Positions 17,012 through 26,874 are shown, counted from the stretch's first letter. The stretch is DNA of 64,000 bases from Silvibacterium bohemicum (GCF_001006305.1 NZ_LBHJ01000019.1:248001-312000), one strand, 5' to 3'. The notes: generated from the sequence alone by a model not told the origin. Made by a program: numbers and translations.

Positions 17012-18800
17012 TTACAGTCTCCAGTATCCGAATGTGAGTGTTGCGTGGCTGGTATCCGGCCAAATCCAGTGTCCATTCCGAGGTTCCGTCCGCATCCATC
17101 CGAGTTTTTTCGAAGCCAAGACCAGCATAGTGTTCCATCACCATGCCGTTCTTCTTCGTAGGAAGATAATATCCTATTAACCGCGCCAGTCCTGACTGCT
17201 TGGCGCGCGCCACCAGTTCGTCCAACATGGCAACTTCCATATCGCGTTTCAGGACGCGGCAGCTCATCAACCATAAGTCGAGGAGCAAAGTGCCACCAGG
17301 AGCTTCGAAGTCCTTACGTCCGAGAACAATCGAGATCAGGCCGTTATCACCAAATCTGTCGATGAGCCGGCCATAAATACCAATGTAATTCGAATCTGTT
17401 GAGATGGACTCCATCTCAGCCAGCGTGTAGCGGCGCGTGGTGAGATTGAATTGGTTGGTCTTGTTTGTCAGTTGGGCGATACGCTCGATGTAGACAGGTT
17501 TGAATGTATCGATCTCCGCAACCATTTCGAGAGAGTCGAGATATTCGCCATAATTCGCGAATTTTCTTTCCAGAGCGGCACGTTGAGAATTTTCAGCGTA
17601 GAGTGCGGCTCTCTCCAGATCCTCTTTCGACAACGAAAGGGATTCGAAATAACGACCCTGCTCCACTATCTCTGCATACTTTGAGACTTCGCTGCCGACA
17701 TCAGGCACAGCTACCCCCGGCACCTGAGCCTCGACAATCGAGCGCTCGGCGGGATTGTCGTCGACGAAGACGAAGCTGTCGACTCCGAGGTTCAGTTCCT
17801 GAGCGATCGCCAGAATGTTTTCGTGCTTCGGCTCCCAGTTCGCTTTGAAGCAGGAGATATGCTCGAGCTTCAACACTGAGCTGGGGTGCTCGAAGCCAGT
17901 CTTGGCGATCTCCTCAGTATTTTTCGAGCAGACGGCAAGCAGGATGCCGCGATTGCGGAGCGAGAGGCAGTATTCCTGGAAGGCAGTGTAGGATTCAGCT
18001 ACCGGTGTTTCGCGACCAATCTGAATCTTATCTACGCCATCGTCGCCGATAACACCGCCCCACAAAGTGTTATCCAGATCGAGAACCAGCACCTTGCGGC
18101 TCTTGCCGTAGAGAGCACTCACGGTCGCTGCGAAGGAGCGCGCCAGCTCGAGGTGGGCTTCCGGAGTTAGCAGCAACTTATAGCTAAAGTAGCGAGTCCA
18201 ATCGAACCATTGCTTCAGGCCGAGCCTTGCGGAGATGCTGTGCACATCCTGCAGAATCACCTTCGACCGCTTGGCGATTTCCTGGGAGAGCGAGACATTC
18301 AACTGCAACAGGAAGCGAGTTAGGCCTCCGCTCGCAATCGCATCGTAGTTGCCGAGGATTGCGTAGGGCGGCGCTTCAAAGTTGTTCTGAATGACCTGGC
18401 AGCCGACATTGCGCTCGAGCGCGTCCCAAATTTCGGCATAGCGCGCTGTCTCGGTCTGCACATAGCTGGCAAGTTCCGCCTCGGTGCAGCTGAGCGGAGG
18501 CGCATTCTGTACATTACGGCAAGACGTATGAACGTAGACAAGGTCAGGCTTGAAATCAATGAGCGCCTGAGGATCGTGAACAGCGTCATCATAGAAACGT
18601 CCGTAATCCGACTGATAAAACACGGGACGAAAGCCATCCGACAGAAGCAGTAATTCGAACAAACCGACTAACTCGTTGGTGGTCGAGCCGCCAAGCACGG
18701 CGATCCGCAGCTCTTTCAAATCGGTCGAAGCTGAGAGCTGCCGCCGCAGGCTATTTCGCTTAGTCAGAAGTTCATCAACGGATAGTGAGTTCAGATCCAT
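17004..18800 (-). CDS. FkbH-like HAD-superfamily acyl-loading protein (module 1)
   Basis: The 598-residue protein has three parts. An N-terminal region (about 30-230) starts with a GGST loop. A HAD IIIC domain (about 235-400) carries DLDNT at 241-245, a conserved cysteine in VCSKN (Cys291) and DDNP at 347-350. A GNAT-like C-terminal domain (about 420-585) follows. FkbH proteins take a phosphoglyceryl group, dephosphorylate it and pass it to a carrier protein. The carrier gene overlaps its 3' end. In this locus it sits after MBOAT, SGNH and acyltransferase genes, pointing to a secreted polymer and not a polyketide as the acceptor. Glyceryl as cargo is inferred; lactyl is a known alternative. 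Confidence 0.87.
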   Translation of the reverse strand: MDLNSLSVDELLTKRNSLRRQLSASTDLKELRIAVLGGSTTNELVGLFELLLLSDGFRPVFYQSDYGRFYDDAVHDPQALIDFKPDLVYVHTSCRNVQNAPPLSCTEAELASYVQTETARYAEIWDALERNVGCQVIQNNFEAPPYAILGNYDAIASGGLTRFLLQLNVSLSQEIAKRSKVILQDVHSISARLGLKQWFDWTRYFSYKLLLTPEAHLELARSFAATVSALYGKSRKVLVLDLDNTLWGGVIGDDGVDKIQIGRETPVAESYTAFQEYCLSLRNRGILLAVCSKNTEEIAKTGFEHPSSVLKLEHISCFKANWEPKHENILAIAQELNLGVDSFVFVDDNPAERSIVEAQVPGVAVPDVGSEVSKYAEIVEQGRYFESLSLSKEDLERAALYAENSQRAALERKFANYGEYLDSLEMVAEIDTFKPVYIERIAQLTNKTNQFNLTTRRYTLAEMESISTDSNYIGIYGRLIDRFGDNGLISIVLGRKDFEAPGGTLLLDLWLMSCRVLKRDMEVAMLDELVARAKQSGLARLIGYYLPTKKNGMVMEHYAGLGFEKTRMDADGTSEWTLDLAGYQPRNTHIRILETVNG

Positions 18801-18855
18801 TATGGCGCCATCCTATAAATGTAATAAATGCGTTGACGGTAACAACAAACTTCAT

Positions 18856-20082
18856 CTATTTCGCGTAGGTTTCCACTGGCGTTGCACCGGCCTTTTCTCT
18901 CTGCTCAGCCCGCTGTCGAAAAATGAGTGTTTCTACATGACGGCGGAAGTAATCGGTGTTGCGCTCGAATAGTAAATATTGAATCCCAGCATAGAGATAC
19001 ACCAGAACAAAGAGCAATGCAGTGACTACGACCTTGTGACCAAAGAGCTGCGGAAACGTCGCCTCAGTGAAAGCAGCCAGGAAGATAGCCATGGGAATAT
19101 GAGACGCATAGAGAGTATACGAAGGGAATGACAATCCATGCGCCAGGCGCGAATATAGCGATGTTCGTGCTGGACCTGTGAGGTGGAGAATACCGTAGAG
19201 AAACAGCGTAAATGAAACTGCCAGGACCATATCCGCTCGCAGGGCGCCGATCGCTTTCGAGCGAAGAATATAGAGCACGGCCAGAAACTGCAGGAGAAGA
19301 AGTAGATTTACCGGCTTCAGCCAGGACTGCGGAACGCGCGGCGGGATGAGATAAGCGACGACACCTAAGCACCAGAGTGGGAAGTAAAGCGCAATGCGAG
19401 AGCCCACAAACCAAAGGCCGATGATCGCGAGAATGCCCAACCCTATACGCACGGCCTTCGAGGTTCTCGGAGAAAAAAGACAGACGGCGATAAGTGGAAA
19501 GAGCGCGTAATACCAGAACTCGCAGGAAAGACTCCACAGCGCACCATTCGAACCAAAGGCCACCGGGGCGAAGTGAGTTATCGTCTGCAAGAAAAACAGG
19601 TAATGCAGAAAGACGCCGATTCCTGGAAAGCCGGTGACATGCCGGCTGAACTCTCCACCGGTAAAGATTTGTGTGGACGAGTAGAAGTGAAGGCTTAAGG
19701 AATCGATGATTGCGCCAAGAACCAGCACCGGAATTAGCACTGTCCAAAGACGAGCTACGCGACGGAGCGCATACTTCGGCCAGGAGAAGGCATTGCGCTT
19801 CAAGTCGCGCAGCACGCTCCCGCCTACGAGATAACCGCTCAGCACAAAGAAAACGACGACGGCTGCGTGCCCGAGCCCAGTTGCATCCGCGGGATGCGAG
19901 GTTGGATCTGATTTATGCAGTGAACTGGCGGCGTTCGTATGTCCATAGACAATGAGATGCAGGTGTCCGTAAAAGACCACGAGCGCCGCTAATCCTCGCA
20001 CGAAGTCCAAGTGCAGAGAATAGGCGGGAAGAACGCGGCTCTTCTTTCGCTCTGTGTCGGTGAGGATTTGGTCTTGTGGCAT
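18856..20082 (-). CDS. acyltransferase 3 (OafA/NodX-like) membrane protein
   Basis: The 408-residue multi-pass membrane protein belongs to the acyltransferase 3 family. It shows the family start RGLAALVVFYGHLHL (about residues 29-43) with its conserved Arg and His, and about ten hydrophobic segments. Such enzymes move acetyl or other acyl groups onto polysaccharides. It lies between the SGNH gene (30 nt upstream) and the FkbH gene (55 nt downstream). It could use acetyl-CoA for a separate O-acetylation or take part in the module-1 acylation. The ribosome site before the ATG is weak. Confidence 0.87.
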   Translation of the reverse strand: MPQDQILTDTERKKSRVLPAYSLHLDFVRGLAALVVFYGHLHLIVYGHTNAASSLHKSDPTSHPADATGLGHAAVVVFFVLSGYLVGGSVLRDLKRNAFSWPKYALRRVARLWTVLIPVLVLGAIIDSLSLHFYSSTQIFTGGEFSRHVTGFPGIGVFLHYLFFLQTITHFAPVAFGSNGALWSLSCEFWYYALFPLIAVCLFSPRTSKAVRIGLGILAIIGLWFVGSRIALYFPLWCLGVVAYLIPPRVPQSWLKPVNLLLLLQFLAVLYILRSKAIGALRADMVLAVSFTLFLYGILHLTGPARTSLYSRLAHGLSFPSYTLYASHIPMAIFLAAFTEATFPQLFGHKVVVTALLFVLVYLYAGIQYLLFERNTDYFRRHVETLIFRQRAEQREKAGATPVETYAK

Positions 20083-20112
20083 AGTGTGTATTTTCGACCT
20101 AATTGGCGCGCA

Positions 20113-21387
20113 TCACCTTGATACAGAGGCGGAGGTTTGAGCGATGTTATCCGCTTGCGACAGCACAAGCCGATTGACGGACGCGGCCTGGGACGCGCCT
20201 TTTCCAACAGATCTCGCGGTCTGAGTGTCAGCCGGCGCTTGCCGGTGCACTATCTGGCTCTCCTGGCATAACTTTGCAGCTACGATCTCCCCGGCCAGCC
20301 GATTACCGAGAACGTTCCAATGACCGTAATTAGGAGCGGTGTTATAAAAGCCGTGGATATACGCATGGTTCTTCGCGGTATAGTCGGCAAGCGTTGGAGC
20401 AAGGGTAATATGCGGGATGCCGTTCTGCTCTGCGAAATTAGCGGCGCGGCGATCTGGGTAATATAAGTCGGAAACACCCAACTTATTTCGGAATGCTTCG
20501 CGGTCGGCGAGATCCGGATCTACCTGTTCATTCATATCCGGGGTGACTAGCCAAAACTCGGCGCCGTGTTGTGCAGCTTCATGCTTCATCTGACCCCAAA
20601 CGGCCTCTGAAACCGCCCATGCATTGATCGTCCCCGGATCCTTGGGCGGATAAAATTCCTGATGCTGATCGAGCAGGGCGTGCGGCCCCTGGTATCTGAG
20701 CATAGAAGCTTCGATCATCAAGGCTATCTGAGACTTGTTGATCATGTCCTTGATTTTGTTCGATTCGGCCAGACGCTTGGGATCAATTGGCTTTTGATCT
20801 TTAGTTATCTTGTCTGGTACAAGCTCTCCGTCTTGAACGAGGAAAAAGGGATACGCACCTGCGTTGTGCTTCGTCCTGCGATCGTCGTTCATGATGTCGT
20901 TATTTAAAGCTGCGACATCGATGACTATCTGCGGATCGAAACGCCACACATCCTTTCGGAGCGTGATCAACTGCTGCGCCAGTCCGTAGCCTTCCACTCC
21001 AAAGTTGAAGACTTCGACATGCTTCCAGGGAAGATTCGGGCAATCTTCCAGCTCTCTTTGAATAACGGACGTGAGGCTTTGCTCGTAGCTTACGTGATCA
21101 GCCTCGACGACAGAACTTCCGAGCACAGCAATTCTCAAAGTGTCTGCTGGGCGGGCTACAGCGTGCTCCCGATCATGGAATCCATAACTATTGATGACCA
21201 CGTAGCTGCGGCCTTCGCCCTTCCACCAGCCGTGAGCTCCCGGCCGAAGATGAATGAAGCGGTCGGAGTCGTGCATCATGAATGACGGGTTGAAGTCGGC
21301 TTCCGCGATGTGCATCCCCGCGTCGATCAGGATGACCCAACAAACCGTAATCACTAGAACGCTAACGATATCTCTAATAAGCCGCAT
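20113..21387 (-). CDS. SGNH-type acyltransferase partner of MBOAT (module 1)
   Basis: I use the ATG at 21387, which overlaps the MBOAT stop by 14 nt and follows GGCGGAGG. The 424-residue product has an N-terminal membrane anchor (about 8-24) and a periplasmic SGNH-like domain. Visible elements are Ser91/Ser92 in VLGSSVVE, Asn residues in AALNNDIMND (about 159-168), and His356 in NYGHWN replacing the usual DxxH. MBOAT/SGNH pairs work in series, and the SGNH serine receives the acyl group and passes it to the polymer, as for DltD and AlgJ. The last 50 residues are polar and look disordered. Confidence 0.8.
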   Translation of the reverse strand: MRLIRDIVSVLVITVCWVILIDAGMHIAEADFNPSFMMHDSDRFIHLRPGAHGWWKGEGRSYVVINSYGFHDREHAVARPADTLRIAVLGSSVVEADHVSYEQSLTSVIQRELEDCPNLPWKHVEVFNFGVEGYGLAQQLITLRKDVWRFDPQIVIDVAALNNDIMNDDRRTKHNAGAYPFFLVQDGELVPDKITKDQKPIDPKRLAESNKIKDMINKSQIALMIEASMLRYQGPHALLDQHQEFYPPKDPGTINAWAVSEAVWGQMKHEAAQHGAEFWLVTPDMNEQVDPDLADREAFRNKLGVSDLYYPDRRAANFAEQNGIPHITLAPTLADYTAKNHAYIHGFYNTAPNYGHWNVLGNRLAGEIVAAKLCQESQIVHRQAPADTQTARSVGKGASQAASVNRLVLSQADNIAQTSASVSR

Positions 21388-22849
21388 AGATAAACGCGCC
21401 TCCGCCGCTTGCCAGCACGTAAAGCAGAACATATGCAACCAGCACGCTCATCGCGGTGCAGGAGTAGACTGACCAGCGCGCCCAGCGCGGCAGAAGCAGT
21501 ACAGCGCCCCCGTCTTCGCTGTGGCGGCGATAGTAATCGCCCAGTTCGATCAGAACGTAGCCACCGAACCCAACTTCGATTAGGCGTCCCCAATAGCCCC
21601 AGAAGGTGACGAATTCCGAGGAGAGATGAGTGAGGCCACTGAAAGGATGACCTGACAGATAGAACGCATCGCTCATGTTCGGCGAACGGAAAAAGATGAG
21701 ACTGAAGGCGAATAGGTGGAAGGTGAGGACCGGACCTATCCAATCGGTGACACGGTCGGCGAGCTTGCTGCGCTTGTACCATCCTTTACGCGTTTTACGG
21801 CTGAGCGCGTCGACCGAAAGATATGCGCCCTGTAGAACCCCGAAGGTCACATAGGTCAGCTTGACACCATGCCAGAGCCCGATCGCAATCATGTTGACGA
21901 AGAGGGCAAACACAAGACCCGTTTGGCCCCACTCGCGAACGGTCATACGCACCGGCGTGAAGACGTAATCGGTGAGCCAGGTGGTGAGAGTGATATGCCA
22001 GCGGCGCCAGAACTCGCTGATGTTAGGCGCGGCAAAAGGAGCGATGAAGTTCTCAGGAGTTTCGATGCCCAGCAGAAGAGCAGAGCCGATTGCGATGTCG
22101 GTCAGGCCCGAGAAATCGGCGTACATCTGCAGGGGGAAAATATAGAAACCGAGAATGAGCGGCGTGCCGCCGAGGTGTAAATTCGTGTAGACATAGTCCA
22201 CCAGCTTCGCCATGTTATCGGCAACAACGAATTTCTTAAAGAGGCCGAGGAGGATGCGCTGAATGCCGAGAAGTGCGAGAGACCATGTCGCGTTAGGCGC
22301 GGCTTCAACCTGCGGCAGGAAGCTTTCGCTGCGCTGGATGGGGCCGGCAAGCATCTGCGGAAAGAAAGCGACGTAGGTTGCGAATGCGGTCAGATTCTTC
22401 TCGGCCGGTGTTTTCTCGTAATAGACGTCGAGAATATAGCTGAGAAGCTTGAACGAGTAATAAGAAAGGCCGAGCGGAACAATGAGGTTTGTTCTGAACT
22501 GGGAGAGAGCTCCCGATAAATGCATGCGCCAGAACGGATAAGTTTTATAGGCACATAACAACAAGAGCACGATGGCGACACCCACCGCCATGCTCAGTTG
22601 CTTCTTGCCCTTAGACTTTTGCGCCTCTATGGCCAGCGCCAAGTAGTAAGTGACCAGGGTGATCACGGCGAGGAGAAGGGTGAGCCAATGGTTCCATTCA
22701 AAATAGACAAAGTACGACGCAACCAGAAGGAGAGGTGCGCGCATAGTGCGGGGAGTGAGCCGATAAACGACCGCCAGCGCCGCCATGAATATCAGAAACA
22801 CGGGGGCTGTGAGGCTATAGATGGGAAGATATGAGTTCAGAAGGTGCAA
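21374..22849 (-). CDS. MBOAT family O-acyltransferase with C-terminal tyrosine shuttle (module 1)
   Basis: The 491-residue AlgI/DltB-like protein has about eleven membrane segments, WRRWH at 281-285 and the catalytic histidine His327 in GLWHG. Its extreme C terminus is FIYAAY (486-491), a hexapeptide with tyrosine at position 3 and an aromatic at position 6. That is the layout of the extracytoplasmic acyl-shuttle motif of DltX, here fused to the MBOAT. I read the start as TTG at 22849 behind GGAGAG. The SGNH gene overlaps its end. The predicted job is to carry an acyl group from the cytoplasmic carrier protein across the membrane. Confidence 0.88.
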   Translation of the reverse strand: MHLLNSYLPIYSLTAPVFLIFMAALAVVYRLTPRTMRAPLLLVASYFVYFEWNHWLTLLLAVITLVTYYLALAIEAQKSKGKKQLSMAVGVAIVLLLLCAYKTYPFWRMHLSGALSQFRTNLIVPLGLSYYSFKLLSYILDVYYEKTPAEKNLTAFATYVAFFPQMLAGPIQRSESFLPQVEAAPNATWSLALLGIQRILLGLFKKFVVADNMAKLVDYVYTNLHLGGTPLILGFYIFPLQMYADFSGLTDIAIGSALLLGIETPENFIAPFAAPNISEFWRRWHITLTTWLTDYVFTPVRMTVREWGQTGLVFALFVNMIAIGLWHGVKLTYVTFGVLQGAYLSVDALSRKTRKGWYKRSKLADRVTDWIGPVLTFHLFAFSLIFFRSPNMSDAFYLSGHPFSGLTHLSSEFVTFWGYWGRLIEVGFGGYVLIELGDYYRRHSEDGGAVLLLPRWARWSVYSCTAMSVLVAYVLLYVLASGGGAFIYAAY

Positions 22850-22914
22850 ACCATTTCTCTCCGTTTTTAAAGGGGGTCAATCGCCACCGCAACAGCTGTC
22901 GAATGGCAATAAAT

Positions 22915-24201
22915 TCAGTACTGCATGGCGGTCTTGGTTACTTCGACATTGGGCAATGAGTCTCTGCGAGCGACAGACGACTCATCAGCAGTGACCTCAT
23001 TGTAGAGTCCGAAGGTTATTGATATGTAGAGCACCCAATAAATGGAGTTGCCGTGAACGATGCTTGCTTCTGAAAGCTGACAGAGGATGATGAAAATGAG
23101 GAACAGCATCGGCCAGACTGCATCCTCAGTGCGGGCATTGCGAAATACGATCACTGCTCTGCGAACGGCGACAAAATAGCTCGTGAAATATAGTCCGATG
23201 CCTACCAGGCCGAAGTCCAAGAGAAGATCGAGATAGCCATTGTGCGAGGTCGGAGCCTGCCATCCGATGCTTTCGCGGATAGCCTCAGCTTCGTGGGAGG
23301 CCGGGCTCCAGAAGGCTCCGTAACCATGGCCTAGCAGCGGATGCTGGAACACGCTCTTGATCGCGAAGTCCCATAGATCGGTGCGTCCGGTGAGGGTTGC
23401 GTCTCGACCGAGCAGGGCGGCGGCCGCTTCTACATTATTCGAAACATAGTAGATTGCCGGAATAGCCACCATGAGCAAGAGAACAGAGGCGATCAAAAGA
23501 ATTTTGCGATGCCAGCGGAAGATTGCGCTGCCCTTATACAGGAGTATGAGCAGGACGACATACAGAAGCGCGCCCGCGGAATGTCCTTTAATGACAATAC
23601 CGACGAGAGCCACCATAGCGAGGCCCTTGACGATCGCTCCCTTTTGCGAGTGGACGGGATAGCTTAAGAAGGCTGCAGCGGTGAGAGCAAGAAAGCGTCC
23701 AAAAACATTCTTGAATTCGAATGCGCCCTGCCAGGCTGGCGAATCGTGGTACATCAACCCCGGCGCCAGCAACTCCGTTAAGACACTCAGTATCGTAATC
23801 AACCCCAGAACTGGGATTAATAGATTTAACTGCTCACTGAGCGTCCTGCGGACGGCAAGATCGAGTCCGACTAACGTGGTGCCCAGCAATACCAGGCCTA
23901 TATGAAGGGTCAAACTAGGGTCCACAGACCAAAGCAGCGAGCATGTAGACAGAAGGACCAAGGCAGAGAGCGCCTTGTTTGCGCGTATGAGCCGAGCGAC
24001 TTGCTGACGTCTCCTGATGCAGCGGATGAAAGCGATGAGGCTCATGCCTATCCACAACAGGCGGAGAACGGGAGATCCCGCCGCTCCGGACTCCATGCTC
24101 GACGTATCAATAAGCAGCGACTGAAACGCGCCTGTCGACAAAAACAGGACAGCGAGGTAATACCCGGTTTCAAGAACGCGGCGATTCGCGGAGAATGACA
24201 T
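22915..24201 (-). CDS. O-antigen ligase/polymerase-like protein (Wzy family)
   Basis: The 428-residue protein has about eleven hydrophobic segments and a large outer loop (about 260-320) ending in SHNGYLDLLLDFGLVG, the wzy/WaaL family signature with its conserved His. In this locus, with a flippase and an export system next to it, it most likely polymerises EPS repeat units. The start lies 2 nt after the upstream stop, so coupling is expected. Wzy proteins are too divergent for linkage to be predicted. Confidence 0.83.
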   Translation of the reverse strand: MSFSANRRVLETGYYLAVLFLSTGAFQSLLIDTSSMESGAAGSPVLRLLWIGMSLIAFIRCIRRRQQVARLIRANKALSALVLLSTCSLLWSVDPSLTLHIGLVLLGTTLVGLDLAVRRTLSEQLNLLIPVLGLITILSVLTELLAPGLMYHDSPAWQGAFEFKNVFGRFLALTAAAFLSYPVHSQKGAIVKGLAMVALVGIVIKGHSAGALLYVVLLILLYKGSAIFRWHRKILLIASVLLLMVAIPAIYYVSNNVEAAAALLGRDATLTGRTDLWDFAIKSVFQHPLLGHGYGAFWSPASHEAEAIRESIGWQAPTSHNGYLDLLLDFGLVGIGLYFTSYFVAVRRAVIVFRNARTEDAVWPMLFLIFIILCQLSEASIVHGNSIYWVLYISITFGLYNEVTADESSVARRDSLPNVEVTKTAMQY

Positions 24202-24203
24202 AG

Positions 24204-25403
24204 TTAAACGGGCCTGGAACGTACAACGGCAAAGCGTTCTTTCAGGTGCAAAAACGGTGTTTCAAGCCAGCGGTAAGAAACAGAGCTGAAGACCAGCGTG
24301 GCAAGAAGTCCGCACGCGGCGTACGACGCATATCCGATTACAGTGTTCGTTGGGAAAAACCGTCGCGCCAGTAATAGACCGGCCATGTGATAGACGTAGA
24401 GGCCGTACGAGATGCGTCCGAGATACCTGAGCCACGGTGCGGTCATCCACCGAAAACCTGCCGATGGAGCGCCGATGCAGGCGATCAACATTGCAATCGC
24501 GCCTACGGCAACCAAGGGGCGCCCGACCAGAGTACCGATCACCGGTGCGACAGCCTTTGGGGCATTGAGTCGAGCGAACTCTGACACGGTGCACCAGAGA
24601 GCGATCGAAGATAGGAATAGAAGCGCCCGCTGCAATCCGGATAGGCGGGGCGCGTCTTCGCCGAGCACCAACGCTACGATGATGCCCCATGCGATGGGGT
24701 CGAGGCGAGCGAAGGTGTTGTACTCCACTCCGGCACCGAGAACATGAGCCGACACCAGCCAAACTCTGGCCAAGTTCGCTACGACCAGAAGGCCAATCGC
24801 AATGCCGATCATTCCGCGCCGCGAAAGCCGCCGACAGACTAGCGGCCATATCAGATAGAACTGTTCCTCAATCGATATGCTCCACAGTGGTGTGGCGATC
24901 GAGATTGGAGGGCCGAGCCACGCGTACATCCAGTTACCGGCCAGCAGCAGATATCCGGCGACATAAGGCCAGCCCAAATGCTGTTCGCGAACGACAAATG
25001 AAAGCAACACTGCGATGGCGATGACGAAGAAGTATAGAGGCCATATTCGCAAGATGCGTCGAATATAGAAAAACTTGACGTGCAGGCCATCCGCTGACAC
25101 AGCTCGCTCGCGAATGAGCAGAACCGTGATTAAGTAGGAGCTCAGCGCGAAGAAGAGATCGACTCCAAATGCGCCTGCACCGCATACGGCGGTGAAAAGG
25201 CGCGCAACCGGCAGAGGGATAATCGGGTGTTGGAGGTAGAATGCCACGTCATGCGGCATGACATGAAAGATGAATACGCCCAAGAAAGCAAGAAACCGAA
25301 GCGTGTCGAGTTCAGGGCGATAGAAGCGCTTTTCGGCGGATTTCGAACTGACCGCACTGACTTGAGTGACGGAGACATCTGCTACCGTGTTCATCGTGGA
25401 CAC
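24204..25403 (-). CDS. acyltransferase 3 membrane protein
   Basis: The 399-residue multi-pass acyltransferase 3 protein has the family start LDTLRFLAFLGVFIFHVMPHD with Arg and His (about residues 31-51). A later SIEEQFYLIWP motif (about 173-183) is the classic OafA-type signature. It probably O-acetylates the EPS or a precursor. The start at GTG 25403 lies very near a GGGAGG site. The ATG at 25394 is the alternative. It lies between the flippase and the polymerase genes, so its acceptor is likely the lipid-linked repeat unit or the growing chain. Confidence 0.87.
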   Translation of the reverse strand: MSTMNTVADVSVTQVSAVSSKSAEKRFYRPELDTLRFLAFLGVFIFHVMPHDVAFYLQHPIIPLPVARLFTAVCGAGAFGVDLFFALSSYLITVLLIRERAVSADGLHVKFFYIRRILRIWPLYFFVIAIAVLLSFVVREQHLGWPYVAGYLLLAGNWMYAWLGPPISIATPLWSISIEEQFYLIWPLVCRRLSRRGMIGIAIGLLVVANLARVWLVSAHVLGAGVEYNTFARLDPIAWGIIVALVLGEDAPRLSGLQRALLFLSSIALWCTVSEFARLNAPKAVAPVIGTLVGRPLVAVGAIAMLIACIGAPSAGFRWMTAPWLRYLGRISYGLYVYHMAGLLLARRFFPTNTVIGYASYAACGLLATLVFSSVSYRWLETPFLHLKERFAVVRSRPV

Positions 25404-25468
25404 ATGCCTCCCTGGTGACTCGTAAACCGCAGTGCAACACTGTCAATGGAACTACGCATACGTAAAAG

Positions 25469-26740
25469 CTATTGGACCTGCAACACCATTTTTTTCTGCG
25501 AGCGCCGGGATAACACAAAGGCGGCCGTGCAGATGAGACATGCGAGGAGCCCATCGGAGGCGATGCTTGCCCATGCTGCACCACGCCAGGAGTAAGCAGG
25601 AATCAACCAAAGATTGATCAGCACATTAAATACAGCGACTGAAGCCTGTATGCCGCTTCGCAGTGCCTGATGCCCTGCTCCGGTGAGAGCATCTGAAATG
25701 AAGTAATGGATGGTCTTCAGTATCGGGAGCGGCGCCAGCCAGCGAAGCGCTTCAACCGTTCGAGCATATTCAGCGCCGAGAACGTGAGGCACGACTCCGG
25801 CTAGCAGCAATATCCCGACACAAATTACTGAGGCGTACAACAATGCCTTGCGTAACAACGATCGCGCGTGAGCGAGGCTTGGGCCAAGGCCACCTGCCCC
25901 CTGGCGAAAGAATTTAGGATAAGCGGCATAGAGCAGCGCGGAGACAGGAGAAAAGCTCACGTCGATGAGACGATAGGCAGCACCGTAAATGCCGGTCGCT
26001 CCAAAGGTGCTCAAGCGGACGAGCATGGTCTTGTCGATATCGTTATAGATCGATTGCGCGCTTAAGCTGATCGAGAAATAAACGCCATCCAAGATCTGGC
26101 GCGGCGAGCGACGCAGGCTTATTTTTGGCGATCCGAGTTTCTGCGTCACCATCAGGTAGGCGGCGATGACCACGGCCAAGGTGCTGCCGAAATATATGTA
26201 TCCCCATTGGAGCGGCGAGGGATGATGCACAAAGGCAATGAGAAGAAGTGCGCCAATCAAGCGGCAACTGCTGATCATTATGTTGATTACTGCAGTCCAC
26301 TTGAGCAGTTCAAAAGCTTGAAACGCCTGCCCGGCAATGCCGATGATGCTCAATCCAAATAGATCAGAGAAGGCCACGAGGAAAACCAATGCGGTTGGAA
26401 TAGTGGCCGGAATTAGAAATCGCGAAACGATCAGCAGGATGCCAAGCAGGATGGCGCTGACACTCACTGTGGTGCCAATAGCCTCGCCCCAACAACGCGC
26501 GAAGGCGCTCTTATCCTTGGCGACTTGCCTGATTAGAAGATGGCCACTTCCAAGGGAACCAAACGGAAAGGCAACCGCAACAAACGCGGTAACGCCGACA
26601 AAGGCGCCATAGTTACTTACCCCCAGAGATCGCGCGATGGCGGTAAAATAAGCCGCCTGAATGCCCAGCCTTAACCCCTGGCCGGCAAACATCCAGGCAG
26701 TATTGCGAGCCACGACACTTCTGCGCATGAGATCGAACAT
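25469..26740 (-). CDS. Wzx-type polysaccharide flippase
   Basis: The 423-residue protein has about twelve hydrophobic segments and the RfbX/MATE-like start (ARNTAWMFAGQGLRLGIQ, about 10-27). It would flip the polyprenyl-linked repeat unit to the periplasm. TTGGAG lies before the ATG. With the neighbouring polymerase-like gene and the Wza/Wzz homologues upstream, the locus has a full Wzx/Wzy-type set. It is separated from the GT2 gene upstream by 134 nt in which I see no gene. Confidence 0.86.
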   Translation of the reverse strand: MFDLMRRSVVARNTAWMFAGQGLRLGIQAAYFTAIARSLGVSNYGAFVGVTAFVAVAFPFGSLGSGHLLIRQVAKDKSAFARCWGEAIGTTVSVSAILLGILLIVSRFLIPATIPTALVFLVAFSDLFGLSIIGIAGQAFQAFELLKWTAVINIMISSCRLIGALLLIAFVHHPSPLQWGYIYFGSTLAVVIAAYLMVTQKLGSPKISLRRSPRQILDGVYFSISLSAQSIYNDIDKTMLVRLSTFGATGIYGAAYRLIDVSFSPVSALLYAAYPKFFRQGAGGLGPSLAHARSLLRKALLYASVICVGILLLAGVVPHVLGAEYARTVEALRWLAPLPILKTIHYFISDALTGAGHQALRSGIQASVAVFNVLINLWLIPAYSWRGAAWASIASDGLLACLICTAAFVLSRRSQKKMVLQVQ

Positions 26741-26874
26741 TGGGCTCCAAGAAATAAGTAGGCCGACCTAGCGTCGGTTCAGTAATCAGAAGTGATCACG
26801 GGGCGAATGTGCCTGAAAGTCTACGTTCGATGCGCAAGTTGACCATGAGCGGCCAGCCGCAGCGAGCACATGCA

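Noticed and set aside
17004-18800. Polyketide methoxymalonyl-type cluster suggested by FkbH and ACP
   Set aside because: The companion dehydrogenases, O-methyltransferase and any polyketide synthase are missing, and all neighbours are EPS genes.
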